A stretch of 64,000 nucleotides of DNA from Hormiphora californensis (taxonomy: Eukaryota > Ctenophora > Tentaculata > Cydippida > Pleurobrachiidae). Of the stretch, positions 45,458-63,535 are shown in pieces. A program made the translations under genes and the position numbers. Numbering within the stretch: the stretch's first letter is position 1; the number at the start of each line of letters is the position of its first letter. Location: the NCBI GenBank assembly GCA_020137815.1, contig CM035361.1:3893167-3957166 (forward strand), read 5' to 3'. Under the pieces are notes generated by a model that did not search any database, was not told the origin of the DNA, and worked only from the letters and a program-made list of their open reading frames with translations.

Positions 45458-45775
45458 ATATAGAAGTATATCATGATAGTAGATGAGTTATAGAAGAGAG
45501 ATTAATCTGCCGAGCCCTCACACAAGTGATGTCACCCTATATGCAGTCACACAAATCACATTGACTCATCTGATACCCTTTCTGAGTATATCATCGAGCC
45601 GGGGTAAGTCAGAAGGGGTATGTAGACACGTGCGGCACTGGAGAAGACACATGTGTGTCAATATTATAGTAAAACGGGGGTAAACGGTCTACCACGGACC
45701 ACGGTATACTGTACATATTTTTTGAGTAAGGGGAAAGAGTGTGACTCAACAAGTACATTTAGAACTCCAAACATA

Positions 45776-46490
45776 CTGTGTGTTTTTAAATGACTGAGAC
45801 TGTTCAAATCGACATAGCGTCAAAAGTTGTGAATATTTTGCTATGAAATTTTAGGACAAGGTAGATGGCTACCTGCCATTTATTGTACTCGAATTTCAGC
45901 AAAATCGGTCGTTCCTGAATGAACCTGTAGCCCAAAAACCTCCTCTAACTTTGAGCGCTCAGATCTCTGCAACCTGATGAGGTAGAGAGCTCAAACTTTC
46001 ACAATATGTTCATTAGACAATTTACCAACTTTTGGCTGCTTGGTTTGGCGATATCTTTTTTAGTTCCTTCGCAGGAACACGGCAAAGTGGTGTAAGTCGG
46101 CCTAATTGGTAGCATTTTTGCACTCAGGTATCACGTATCGCGTGTCTTACTGGGGGTAATCAGCCCCCAGCCATGTGTTACACCGATTCTGTAATTGGTT
46201 CTGAGTGTGGCAAAGTGTGGCGCTTCGTCAGCAGACGTGATCATATTGTCTGAAATCGTTGACAAGGTCACGTGACTAGCTGTGGTAGGGCGCTTCGTCA
46301 TGACAAGAGAGAGAGAGAGGGAGAGAGAGAGAAAGAGATAGCGAGAGAAATAGAGTGAAAGGAAGAGAGTCACATCTTCTTCGTCATGACGAGAGAGTTA
46401 TACTCAGCAGATAGAGAGAGCGAATCGGTGTCACTAGACGTTGTTATATCATGTCGAGATGTTCCACATCTAATCACGTGACCTTGTAAC

Positions 46491-46582
<92 letters not shown>

Positions 46583-47117
46583 AGAATGTAAAGGGAGAGA
46601 ATTAGAAAAGTTTGTCTGGATTTCAGCTTGTGACCGATTTCGGACACTATGATCATGTCTGCTGGCGAAGCGCCACACTTTACCACACTCAGCACCAATT
46701 ACATAATCGGTGTAACACATGGCTGGGGGCTGTTTACCTCCAGTAAGACACGTGATACGTGATACCTGAATGCAAAAATGCTCCCAATTAGGCCGACTTA
46801 CACCACTTTGCCGTGTTCCTGCGAAGGAACTAAAAAAGATATCGCCAAACCAAGCAGCCAAAAGTTGGTAAATTGTCTAATGAACATATTGTGAAAGTTT
46901 GAGCTCTCTACCTCATCAGGTTGCAGAGATCTGAGCGCTCAAAGTTAGAGGAGGTTTTTGGGCTACAGGTTCATTCAGGAATGACCGATTTTGCTGAAAT
47001 TCGAGTACAATAAATGGCAGGTAGCCATCTACCTTGTCCTAAAATTTCAGAGCAAAATATTCACAACTTTTGACGCTATGTCGATTTGAACAGTCTCAGT
47101 CATTTAAAAACACACAG
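45776..47117. mobile_element. 1.3 kb TA-flanked foldback element
   Basis: Ends CTGTGTGTTTTTAAATGACT and inverse, with TA on both sides. Arms of about 500 bases (CGACATAGCGTCAAAAGTTG; AACCTGTAGCCCAAAAACCT) pair closely. The centre holds a GA microsatellite (46490-46582) and internally repeated CGCTTCGTCATGACGAGAGA-like segments. TA target suggests Tc1/mariner; no transposase. Confidence 0.8.
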
Positions 47118-47315
47118 TATAATAAAACTCTGAACTGAGTAGAAATGGGCAGCAACTTGTTCAACGAGTCACATGGTGCATGCTATTTAGCGTGTACTGC
47201 AGCTAACATGCACTACATGCAGAACGAGTGTTTTAACTTTCCGTCGCGTCAGAGTACGGTCACAGCCTACCTACACCACTGGTAGTTTTCTTGAAGTAAA
47301 ACTTTATTCAAAAAG

Positions 47316-49148
47316 GTGGACCGCTTCTTCGTGCATTCGAAACGAAGGATGTATGGACACTCTCAATTCTCAAGTAGTTATAAAAAAGTTTATTTATCCA
47401 GCTGGATAAAATTCCAGCTGGATAAAATTCGTACATCAGTGTGTGAGGAACAAAGTGATCTGGAGGATAGAGAGGCTCTGAGGACTGATCCAGAATGCAA
47501 GCTTGCTCAATTTGAGGAGGTGTCTGTGGAATATATCAAGGGACTCATCAAGGATATGCCTGACAAGACATGTGACCTGGATATCATCCCCACTTGGTTG
47601 GTGAAGGGATGTATTCATGAGTTCGCCCCGTGGATTACTACGCTGGTTAATGGATCTATTAGGAGTTCGACTGTTCCAGAAGCGTTCCAGCAAGCCCTAG
47701 TGTTTCCTACGATAAAGAATGCTCAAGGTGACCGTGATAGTTTGCAGAACTACCGGCCAGTGTCAAACCTGCTGTTTGTCTCGAAGGTTCTCGAGAAGGT
47801 AGTGTTGGATCAATTGACCTGCTACCTGGAGGATAACAGCCTACTGAATAAGAACCAATCAGGATATAGGGTTGGCCATAGTTGTGAAACCTTGTTGACT
47901 GGTATGTTTGAGGATCTACTTGAGGAAATGGATAGAGGAAATGTTATGGCACTTCTTTTGCTGGACATGAGTGCTGCTTTTGACACCGTTGACCACACGA
48001 TGCTGGTCCAAGTGTTGAGTAGTCGATTTGGAATATGTGGAGCAGCGCTGAATTGGTTCGAGAGCTACCTGGGGAGCAGAAGCTACAGAGTCAACGTTCG
48101 AGGAAACCTCTCTGGAATTGTCAAGCTAGTATGTGGTGTCCCACAAGGTTCTCTGTTGGGACCTGTCTTGTTCCTGCTGTATGTGGAAGAACTCCAAGAC
48201 CTTGTCGAACGGTATGGGCTGAGGATAAAGCTTTATGCTGATGACTCACAATTGTACATGAGTCTGGTTCCCCATGATGATGAAGGATGGCTAGCAGTGA
48301 AAGGTAACGCTGAAGATTGTTTAAAGGAGGTGAAGGATTGGATGGTAAAGCACTGGCTGAGGTGCAATGAAGCCAAAACGGAACTATTGTTACTTGGAAA
48401 GAGTGGAGCACTAGAGAAGCTAGCCTATGAACCCTCAATTGTTTTTGGAGGCACGGAAATCTTTCCAGTGGATTTTAAAGGAACTACAGGTAAAACCCTT
48501 GGCGTCTACCTTGACAGCCAACTCACTATGGAACGACAGGTTAACAGTGTTAAGAGACAGTGTGGTATGATTCTCAGGAACCTTTGGCAAATCAATCGAT
48601 GTTTGGACCATTCTATGAAGGTCCTCCTTGTCAAACAGTTAGTTATTTCGAGGCTGGACTACTGTAACATACTTTATTGTGGACTCCCGAAGAAACACAT
48701 CAACAGCCTACAGAAAACACTCAACTCTTGTGTTCGGTTCGTCTATGGTCTACACGGACATCAAGATGATTATACACCTTACCTGAAGGAAATGCATGTC
48801 CTTCCTATTGAACAGAGGATTGTGTTCAAAGCCTGTCTTACAGCTTATAAGGTCGTTCACCGAACTGCTCCAGATTATCTAACCGACAAAGTGCCAGCGT
48901 GTGAGGATGTGGAAAGCTTGCGTTTTACGAGAGCCAATGCTGTTCCGGATGAGTTCAGGCTCCAGTACCCGAAACTCTCGAGTGTCAACGCCAATTCTAA
49001 ATTGAGGAGAAGGCGACCTTCTGTATTTCTACCCGGTCTGTAGAATGAACTTCCTTTGGATATCAGATCTCTCCCGTCTGTTGACTCCTTCAAGACAAGA
49101 CTTAAGACCCGACTCTTCACTGAGGCCTATGGCGTAAGTACTCCCTGA
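47316..49148 (+). pseudogene. Non-LTR retrotransposon reverse transcriptase (CR1/L2-like), 5'-truncated, one stop
   Basis: The ORF contains reverse transcriptase blocks in order: NYRPVSNLLFVSKVLEKVV, NQSGYRVGHSCETLL, LLLLDMSAAFDTVDH (first Asp), GVPQGSLLGPVLFLLY, and KLYADDSQLY (catalytic YADD), then the thumb region. No endonuclease domain precedes it, as expected for a 5'-truncated copy. A TAG at 49041-49043 interrupts the frame where a Trp codon is expected; the same frame continues with NELPLDIRSLPSVDSF and ends at TGA 49146-49148. The 3' end is an (ATT)n tail at 49494-49515. Chicken-repeat-1/L2-type elements end in short microsatellites of this sort. The otherwise intact frame indicates a recent insertion. 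Confidence 0.85.
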
Positions 49149-49493
49149 AGGCTTGTATCAGTTTTTTTCTCCAGTGTGTTTGAAACAGTTGTATCAGTTT
49201 TTATTAAGCATTTTTTGAGGGTTTGAAGCACGAGTGGACAGAGTGTGAAGCAGTGTGAATTTTTTTGTAATCTAAGGATTCTTTTTGGACAGTTTCATCT
49301 TTTTATGTCAGTTATTTTCTTCAGTTTTTCCCCACGATATGTGAGCCGTTGTAAGTCAGTTTTTCCCCATTATGGTCTTGATAGAGAGTAAATTTCTTCC
49401 TAACTTTGTATCCCGCTCTGATTGTCTTTCAGTGGCAGCAGTTATCCTTTGATCTGCTGCCCCTGGAGGATATGGGCGGAATATAAACACGTC

Positions 49494-49515
49494 TATTATT
49501 ATTATTATTATTATT
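49494..49515 (+). repeat. (ATT)n 3' tail of the retrotransposon
   Basis: Seven ATT units close the 3' UTR (49149-49493) of the CR1/L2-like copy. This is taken as the end of the element. Confidence 0.7.
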
Positions 49516-49629
49516 GTAGAAGAACTGGAACTAAATCTTCTTTTGTCACAGGAAGACCAATTTTTTCGAACTAAGTGTCCGTTTGGTGTTTTTCTTATCA
49601 CGGATTAGCATTGTAAATGTGAGGATTAA

Positions 49630-51401
49630 GGGTACACCGACCGAAATTTTTTGTCGAGTGCAGGGCAATCTCTCACCGTAGGGTTGTAGGCCATGCCAAG
49701 GAGACCTCAAATATGCAATTTGAGCTCTCAAGTCGAATTCATATTTTTGCTACAGCTGTTTAAAAAATGTCCTGTAAATTCGTTTTTGGCATCTCAAAAA
49801 TTTTTTTTTAAAGATAGGAGCATGAAAATTTGGGGATTTGAAGAGGACATGAAGGTGAATAACCACAAAAAATTTTTTTGCAATCCGAGCTGATTTCCGG
49901 TCCTGAGATGGATTTCTTTTTTTCCACTTTAACGCCCTATTTGGCAAAGTTCCGAAAACATGTGAAAGCTGTAAATTGGTGAAAAGTTGCGTCTAACGAT
50001 TATCTAAGTGGCCATAAATTTTGGGCGTATCCTTATTTGAGATAAGCTGTACAGAGTTTTTTTTGTGAAAGCCGTCATTTCAGAAATAAATAAATTCCCT
50101 GTATCTCAAAAACGGCTGATCGTAGAGACCTGAGACTATGCTTAAACGATTCAGAAGGTCCGATTTTGGGGGGGTCTTCTGAGAGACATTTTGCTCCTAC
50201 TTCAACCGTTCGCGTTTTTGCTGTAATTGCGAAAAACAAAAATTCATCTTCGCCATCGTGGATTTTTTGTGATTTTGTTTTTGGTGATTATAGGGACCCA
50301 TATGGACCAAATAGTGAAGGAATTAGCTTGTTACACATTTTTCCATCGTTTCGGTCCTTTCCTAGCCAAAATTCCCTAATTACAGGATATTGGAGTTTAG
50401 CTTTTGCCCTTTTCATAGAATTTGTTTTTCGCAGTTACAGCAAAAACGGTTGAAGTAGGAGCAAAATGTCTCTCAGAAGACCCCCCCCCCCAAAATCGGA
50501 CCTTCTGAATCGTTTAAGCATAGTCTCAGGTCTCTACGATCAGCCGTTTTTGAGATACAGGGAATTTATTTATTTCTGAAATGACGGCTTTCACAAAAAA
50601 AACTCTGTACAGCTTATCTCAAATAAGGATACGCCCAAAATTTATGGCCACTTAGATAAGGTAAGCGGTAAATACTCACTCGGTTCTTCACATTTTTTGG
50701 ACATTTTTGGCCATAACCCAGCCATTTTTTGACCAATTTGCAAAATCTTGGGCTCATTGGAAAGAGGACATTGAGACCTTTAAAATGAGCCCTAGAAAAT
50801 GAAAATCGGCGCAAAATGTGCGGCGTTATGGCGTAAAATGCGCGTTTTCGCCATAGCGCCGCGCATTTTGCGCCGATTTTCATTTTCTAAAGCTCATTGG
50901 AAAGCTCTTAACGTCTTCTTTCCAATGAGCCCAAGATTTTGCAAATTGGTCAAGAAATGGCTGAGTTATGGCCAAAAACGTCCAAAAAATGTGAAGAACC
51001 GAGTGAGTATTTACCGCTTACCCTTAGATAATCGTTAGACGCAACTTTTCACCAATTTACAGCTTTCACATGTTTTCGGAACTTTGCCAAATAGGGCGTT
51101 AAAGTGGAAAAAAAGAAATCCATCTCAGGACCGGAAATCAGCTCGGATTGCAAAAAAATTTTTTGTGGTTATTCACCTTCATGTCCTCTTCAAATCCCCA
51201 AATTTTCATGCTCCTATCTTTAAAAAAAATTTTTTGAGATGCCAAAAACGAATTTACAGGACATTTTTTAAACAGCTGTAGCAAAAATATGAATTCGACT
51301 TGAGAGCTCAAATTGCATATTTGAGGTCTCCTTGGCATGGCCTACAACCCTACGGTGAGAGATTGCCCTGCACTCGACAAAAAATTTCGGTCGGTGTACC
51401 C
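49630..51401. mobile_element. 1.77 kb palindromic element with TTAA flanks
   Basis: Ends GGGTACACCGACCGAAATTT and inverse, each abutting TTAA (49626-49629, 51402-51405). Arms of more than 600 bases pair closely (for example TGTCCTGTAAATTCGTTTTT). The inner part (50150-50510) is a second inverted repeat around TTTTTGCTGTAATTGCG. TTAA fits piggyBac, but a TAA/TTA 3-bp Harbinger reading is also possible. Confidence 0.75.
50660..51023. mobile_element. 364-bp palindromic MITE inserted in the right arm
   Basis: GGTAAGCGGTAAATACTCAC and inverse are flanked by TTAGATAA on both sides (50652-50659, 51024-51031). The left arm of the host palindrome shows the empty site (ATTATCTAAG near 50000), which proves insertion with a 7-8 base duplication. 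The core TCGGCGCAAAATGTGCGGCG resembles that of the Harbinger-like MITE at 15734. Confidence 0.8.
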
Positions 51402-51420
51402 TTAAGATTAGGATTAGGAC

Positions 51421-52482
51421 TTGCTTGGAAAGTCCCCCAGGAAGATCAAGCAAGTCCCTCCCCTCAGGAAGATCAAGTAAGTCCCCCAGGAAGATCAAGC
51501 AAGTCCCCACCCCAGGAAGATCAAGCAAGTCCCTCCCCTCAGGAAGATCAAGCAAGTCCCCCAGGAAGATCAAGCAAGTCCCCACCCCAGGAAGATCAAG
51601 CAAGTCCCCCCAGGAAGATCAAGCAAGTCCCCCAAGAAGATCAAGCAAGTCCCCCCCAGGAAGATCAAGCAAGTCCCCCCAGGAAGATCAAGCAAGTCCC
51701 CCCAGGAAGATCAAACAAGTCACCCAGGAAGATCAAGCAAGTTCCCCAGGAAGATCAAGCAAGTCCCCCAGGAAGATCAAGCAAGTCCCCCAGGAAGATC
51801 AAGCAAGTCCCCCAGGAAGATCAAGCAAGTCTCCCAGGAAGATCAAGCAAGTCCCCCAGGAAGATCAAGCAAGTCCCCCAGGAAGATCAAGCAAGTCCCC
51901 CCCAGGAAGATCAAGCAAGTCCCCCAGGAAGATCAAGCATGTCCCCCCAGGAAGATCAAGCATGTCCCCAGGAAGATCAAGCAAGTCCCCCCAGGAAGAT
52001 CAAGCAAGTCCCCCCCAGGAAGATCAAGCAAGTCCCCCAGGAAGATCAAGCAAGTCCCCCCAGGAAGATCAAGCAAGTCCCCCCCAGGAAGATCAAGCAA
52101 GTCCCCCAGGAAGATCAAGCAAGTCCCCCAGGAAGATCAAGCAAGTCCCCCAGGAAGATCAAGCAAGTCCCCCAGGAAGATCAAGCATGTCCCCAGGAAG
52201 ATCAAGCAAGTCCCCCCAGGAAGATCAAGCAAGTCCCCCCAGGAAGATCTAGCATTCTAGCAAGTCCCCCAGGAAGATCAAGCAAGCTCCCCAGGAAGAT
52301 CAAGCAAGCTCCCCAGGAAGATCAAGCAAGTCCCCCAGGAAGATCAAGCAAGTCCCCCAGGAAGATCAAGCAAGTCCCTCCAGGAAGATCAAGCAAGTCC
52401 CCCAGGAAGATCAAGCAAGTCCCCCAGGAAGATCAAGCAAGTCCACCAGGAAGATCAAGCAAGTCCCCGAGGAAGATCAAGC
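51421..52482. repeat. 22-bp minisatellite, about 50 units
   Basis: Units of CAAGTCCCCCAGGAAGATCA with 0-2 extra C. Length changes in the C-run shift the reading frame repeatedly, so the 452-residue Pro/Gln/Ser ORF over it is an artefact. It starts 16 bases after the end of the palindromic element. Confidence 0.9.
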
Positions 52483-52783
52483 TTATTAACCCTCGCGGCG
52501 CCTGCCACACTTATTTTCATTGGGTTGTCAGTATTTTGCAACCTGCTGCGCACCTGAATCTGCGGTCCGCGACAGCTTGTAAAAATGCTAACAACCCAAT
52601 CAAAACACGTTCGACGGCGCCGCGCGGGTTAAATACCACTGGGAGTACTTTTGGTTAACGTACCCGGGTACTTTTTGTGAGTAGGTTCCTTATAGTGCAA
52701 AAACACTCCCCCGAAAATGTCCGGCAAATCGAGGTGTAGATGTACCACTTTCACCATTAACAAATTGAAACAGCGGTGATTTA

Positions 52784-53008
52784 CTAGCGGGTAAATAAAT
52801 GGGAGTACAGTAATTGAACAGTTTCACAGTTCACTTCTTCGAGCTTCTTCTTCCCAGTTTGGAATATATCAGAAAAAATATCAATATCCTCCTCTTCAGC
52901 TTTGAGTTGTTGAGTAATGGGTGGGAACTCAACAAGTTTTGAGGGATTCACATTACATGTATCGCTCACTACTGCGGACAATGTCTCAATAAGAATCACA
53001 GGAAAAAA
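52784..53008 (-). CDS. Possible terminal exon, acidic peptide
   Basis: On the minus strand ATATGTTAG is followed by a 74-codon open frame: FFPVILIETLSAVVSDTCNV, then LVEFPPITQQLKAEEEDIDI, FSDIFQTGKKKLEE and a stop. Composition looks like real coding sequence. Its phase (0) does not fit the last located kinesin exon (phase 1) unless one more exon lies between. Identity unknown. Confidence 0.35.
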   Translation of the reverse strand, partial: FFPVILIETLSAVVSDTCNVNPSKLVEFPPITQQLKAEEEDIDIFSDIFQTGKKKLEEVNCETVQLLYSHLFTR

Positions 53009-53807
53009 CTAACATATAACCGCTTCTGTGAATCAGACTAGAAAGGACCTCGCAAAAATCCGCCTATAAAGTAACTTATTTTAAAGCGAAATGACATTTT
53101 TGCAGTCCACGCGATTCTTCACATATCGCCAATACTGCATGCACTATTGTCTCTACAAAAGTTTCAAGGAAAAACTATCATAGGTGAGTGGGTTGGGATC
53201 CAACTTAATCTTTGCTGGTCCAACTAAAAGATTACCTAAAGATGAATAGTGTATTAAAGCTAAATCCATTTTAAACAGAAAACCTGAACTAATTAACTAG
53301 TCCTTTTAGTCAATTCACATCATTGCATCGTTGTGATTTTCAAAGTTTTGAAGCGGCATCTGTGGGGCGTGTTGGTATTTTTCCGGGAATCTTCTATGTT
53401 CTTTGGGGTCCAAATATCATCTCGATTTAAATGGAGGTGGCTAAAGGGCCGTTAAAATCGGGGTGATGTAATAATACCTACGTTCTTAATGGGTTTGTAA
53501 TAACAAGTTTAGTAAGACGTACATATAATTACTATCTGTCATTCAAATATTGGTTTTTGTATTCCGTTGTCAGCAGACTTACATTGCTGCATTACGTGGA
53601 CTGTTGATCCGCTGTCAGCATGTGCTTGTCAGCGGATAACTTCACGAAATTACGTTTTACTGTTACACTATATAATGATATATGTCACGTGTCATTTAGA
53701 GATTAATAATCATATATCCAATTCATCAGGTTTCATTTCAATCACTGGTACAAAAACCAAACACTCAGACAGACTGATCAACAAACAAATATCTGCAGAT
53801 AATTAAC

Positions 53808-53917
53808 CAGGAACCGACCGAAACAAGTAAACAACCAATCAGAACTAGGTTATTTAGGTCGCGTGACTGGTTATCAGCCAACCAGGGACCAGTATTTCCT
53901 GATTCAGTCGGTTCTTG
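53808..53917. mobile_element. 110-bp hAT-like MITE next to a splice donor
   Basis: CAGGAACCGACCGAAACAAG and inverse end CAGTCGGTTCTTG, flanked by an exact 8-base duplication TAATTAAC (53800-53807, 53918-53925). The duplication ends 2 bases from the GT of a kinesin exon donor (53928-53929). Confidence 0.85.
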
Positions 53918-53929
53918 TAATTAACCTAC

Positions 53930-60638
<6,709 letters not shown>

Positions 60639-60639
60639 C

Positions 60640-60760
60640 CTAACTATTATAACAGGGGGGGGGGGGGGTTATATAATCAACAAACCGACATCCTAACTAT
60701 TATAACAGGGGGTGGGGGGTTATATAATCAACAAACCGACATCCTAACTAGGGTTTGTAA
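60640..60760 (-). repeat. Two upstream copies of the kinesin start-codon exon edge
   Basis: On the minus strand, runs of C, TGTTATAATAG, TTAGGATGTCGGTT. The real exon has TTATAATAGTTAGG, ATGTCGGTTGATG. Two further copies at about 60685 and 60738 carry the AG, the ATG and five more codon bases, then diverge into TGTTGATTATATAACCCC. Confidence 0.8.
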
Positions 60761-60890
60761 GTGAAGTTACATGATTCGACATAACACGAGGTAAAGAGGA
60801 GCTGAGGGGATATAATTTACAGGGTTCTGAATCAAATACAGGGTTCTCCGTGCGCCTGGTATCACCGGGGCTGAGTGTTCTGTTCATCAG

Positions 60891-60893
<3 letters not shown>

Positions 60894-60950
<57 letters not shown>
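60894..60950. repeat. GT microsatellite
   Basis: Fifty-six bases of TG in the probable 5' region of the kinesin gene. The rest of 60760-61310 shows no gene. Confidence 0.95.
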
Positions 60951-60951
<1 letters not shown>

Positions 60952-61315
60952 CAGGTTGTATGCGCGCCACTGTTTGAAAGTAGCGGGAGTCGCGCGCGAA
61001 TCTTTCTCTGGGGCTTATGTGAGGGATTGGGCGGTCGCGCGTTACTGTAGCCAGTTACTCACACTCACACATAACTGCTATGTGTTACACTCACTGTAAC
61101 TGACTCTGAGAGAGAGAGGGAGTGAATGTCACTTACCAGTTCCAGCTATCAGGCACATAATATCATAATACCGCTAATAATACAACATTGCTAGACAGGG
61201 AATATCGGTTAGATTAGATGAGGGGCGGGGGTTAGAAATGTGTAAAAAGGAGTGGGGACGGGGTTGGGGTTGTTCTAACCCTCCCTTTGTGAATCGGGGG
61301 CGGGGCGCCCGAAAG

Positions 61316-62012
61316 GGGGGGTTCCCATGGTATACTTTGGTATACTTTGGTATACTTTGGCATATGGAAAATTCCAAAAAAATATGTGGAAGGTACCAAA
61401 GTATACCAAAGTATACCATATCTTTTTAATAGCTTTACGTACTTAAAGTGTTAATTTACAATAATTAAGGCTTTAAAACAGTTTGTATAAACTTTCTTAA
61501 CTCATAAACTTGAGGTTAACTAGGCTAAATTGGCTAATTTCATAGAATCGAGGAAACTTATTTTGCCTATGAAATGATGAGTCACAAAACTGGGGTTTGA
61601 CACATTGGGACTCATTTGAGTGCGATAAAAAACTTTTTAAAAAGTCAAGAAAAAGTTCAAATAGTATTTGGTAAAGTCTCTAAAAATTTTTCAAAAATTG
61701 CCTCAACCGGGAATTGAACCCCTAGCCACTGAGTGGCCAGCCTTGAGCACTAGCCGGGTGATGTAACATACGTAAAAATCAGTTTAATAAGCTTTATATT
61801 ACCAATTTCGAACGAAATAAGGATGTAGTTTTACAAATTTAGTCAATTATTTTATCTTATCGCTTAAATTTTACATTTTTCAAAATTTTTATGGTATACT
61901 TTGGTATACCTTGGTATATTTTGGTATACTTTGGTATACTTTGGTATATGGAAAATCGCTGAAAAAGTTGTGGAAAGTGCCAAAGTATACCAAAGTATAC
62001 CATGGGAACCCC
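61316..62012. mobile_element. Inverted-repeat element with GGTATACTTT arrays
   Basis: GGGTTCCCATGGTATACTTT at the left and CCAAAGTATACCATGGGAAC at the right. Each end is itself a hairpin of tandem TATACTTTGG units around GGAAAATTCC or GGAAAATCGC. The middle (61430-61880) is A/T-rich with one tRNA-like segment. Confidence 0.65.
61696..61772 (-). other. tRNA-derived (SINE-like) segment with a B box
   Basis: On the minus strand GGCTAGTGCTCAAGGCTGG resembles an A box and GGGGTTCAATTCCCGG is a good B box (GGTTCRANTCC type) in a T-arm hairpin. The anticodon region folds as CTGGCCAC-TCA-GTGGCTAG, not as a 7-base loop, so this is not a functional tRNA. It is probably a SINE head or decayed tRNA gene. 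Confidence 0.35.
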
Positions 62013-62511
62013 CCCGCCCGAAACACAGTCTAGCCAGGCAAGGTTGGGGTTGTTCTCTTTTCTATTTGTTTGCCGTCCAGGGTGCGGTAAAACAGGATAG
62101 AGGCAAGGTTGGAATGGCTGGAGGGGTAGTGGTGGGACTATTGGACCGGCCTGGTGGTAGGGGGCCTGGTGGTAGGGGGATATTTGCCTTGTTCGACCCT
62201 CCTTTGAACTAAACAAGGGGATATATAGGAAACAAGCTTCAATAACAATAAGTACAAAATTGTTTCAAACGAAAACTGCAACAAAATAAGGTTTTTAAAA
62301 ATGGGTTAATTAATAAACAAAAAACAAGTAATCAATTATAAACTCGCAACTGCTTTTAAAATAAACTAATAAAATCTTTTAAAACATATTATTAAAAACC
62401 GTACAGTAACAGTACTATCTTGAAATAAATTGTGTACCCTCATGCTGTAATAATAAACTAATTAATTACAGTTTAGTTACAAATTACAAACTAATTAATT
62501 ACAGTTACAAA

Positions 62512-63218
62512 TTACAAGTAGAAACTATCAGCGGGTTCCATCTTGACAGAGTGACCGAAAGGTTGAAACCTCCCCTCCACACCAGCTGTAGCACTCTCTT
62601 CATTCTCACCTCCACTACCCTCCTCAGGGGTCTCCTCCTGGTCCTGCTCCTGGTCCCATAGCTCACCAACCATTCCCTCAATATTAACAACACTCGATCG
62701 TTTCTCCACCTCTTCCCTCCACAGACACACCTGAAGGAATAATATGTAGTGACAGAACAATGTACAGTCGGACCCCGATTTAGTGGCACCCCGATTCAGT
62801 GGCACCCCGATTTAGTGGCAGGATTTTTTCCCCCGATATAGGAAGTTAACATTATTTGACCCCACGCCGATTTAGTGGACACCCCGATTTAGTGGACAAA
62901 ACCCTCTCCCCCGAGGATGTCACTAAATCGGGGTCCGACTGTAGTGACAGAACAATGTACATACTTTTTATGTTCTAACCCTCCCCCCTTTACATTTGTA
63001 AAGCGCCCGAAACACACCCTAGCTTGGCAAGTACAACATACCTGGTGACCCAGACTGAATGTCTCGTGATGTGAAGCACTAGAGAGAAGAGCTCTCCATC
63101 TGGCCCTCACTAGTGGTTCGTGAATTCTGTATTTTCCTCGCCCCAGATCTCCCCTGTAGTGCTGGCATAGTTCACATATCAACATTCGGAAACCAGTTTG
63201 TGTGTCTCTTCTTATAAC
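62512..63218 (-). CDS. Last two exons of an unrecognised protein
   Basis: Exons on the minus strand: 63042-63218 and 62512-62730 (stop TAA), phase 0 at both junctions; the gene continues past the window or beyond 63535. Exon A reads VIRRDTQTGFRMLICELCQH, YRGDLGRGKYRIHEP, RARWRALLSSASHHETFSLG. Exon B reads VCLWREEVEKRSSVVNIEGM, VGELWDQEQDQ, an acidic Glu-rich stretch and RFQPFGHSVKMEPADSFYL. The basic, Trp/Cys-bearing first part and acidic tail suggest a nuclear or cytoskeletal factor; I do not recognise the family. A pogo-like MITE lies in the intron between them. Confidence 0.6.
62765..62941. mobile_element. pogo/Tigger-like MITE, family A, 177-bp copy
   Basis: CAGTCGGACCCCGATTTAGT and inverse with TA on both sides. 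CACCCCGATTTAGTGG is repeated internally. Confidence 0.85.
62965..63035. repeat. Dispersed repeat TTCTAACCCTCC...CCCGAAACACA
   Basis: TATGTTCTAACCCTCCCCCC, TTTACATTTGTAAAGCGCCC, GAAACACACCCTAGCTTGGC. Partial relatives occur at 15567-15625, 20063-20105, 61272-61316 and 62015-62050 (CCGAAACACAGTCTAGCCAG). It is a low-copy dispersed family with no visible ends. Confidence 0.55.
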
Positions 63219-63535
63219 CTGGGGGGGGGGGGGGTAATTGGGTGTCTCTTCTTATTACCTGGGGAGGAGGGTTAATTGGGTGTCTCTTTTTATTACCTGG
63301 GGGAGGGGGTTAATTGGGTGTCTCTTTTTATTACCTGGGGGGGAGGGGGTTAATTGGGTGTCTCTTTTTATTACCTGGGGAGGAGGTTAATTGGGTGTCT
63401 CTTTTTATTACCTGGGGAGGAGGTTAATTGGGTGTCTCTTTTTATTACCTGGAGAGAGGGGGTTAATTGGGTGTCTCTTTTTATTACCTGGGGAGGGGGG
63501 GGGGGGTTAATTGGGTATCTCTTTTATTACTGGAG
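63219..63535 (-). repeat. Eight upstream copies of an exon acceptor and exon start
   Basis: On the minus strand the unit is CCCCAG, GTAATAAAAAGAGACACCCA, ATTAACC. The true exon (63218) starts GTTATAAGAAGAGACACACA after a C-run and AG. Each copy carries a C tract, an AG and about 20 exon bases. Confidence 0.85.

Noticed and set aside
48035-48438. Alternative ORFs overlapping the reverse transcriptase
   Set aside because: Shadows in other frames of a gene with complete RT motifs.
51300-52658. 452-residue and 275-residue ORFs rich in PQEDQASP and GRSSKSP
   Set aside because: Products of the 22-bp minisatellite, open only because the unit lacks stops; C-run changes shift the frame.
61696-61772. 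Functional tRNA gene on the minus strand
   Set aside because: A and B boxes are present but the anticodon arm does not fold to a 7-base loop and the acceptor stem does not pair.
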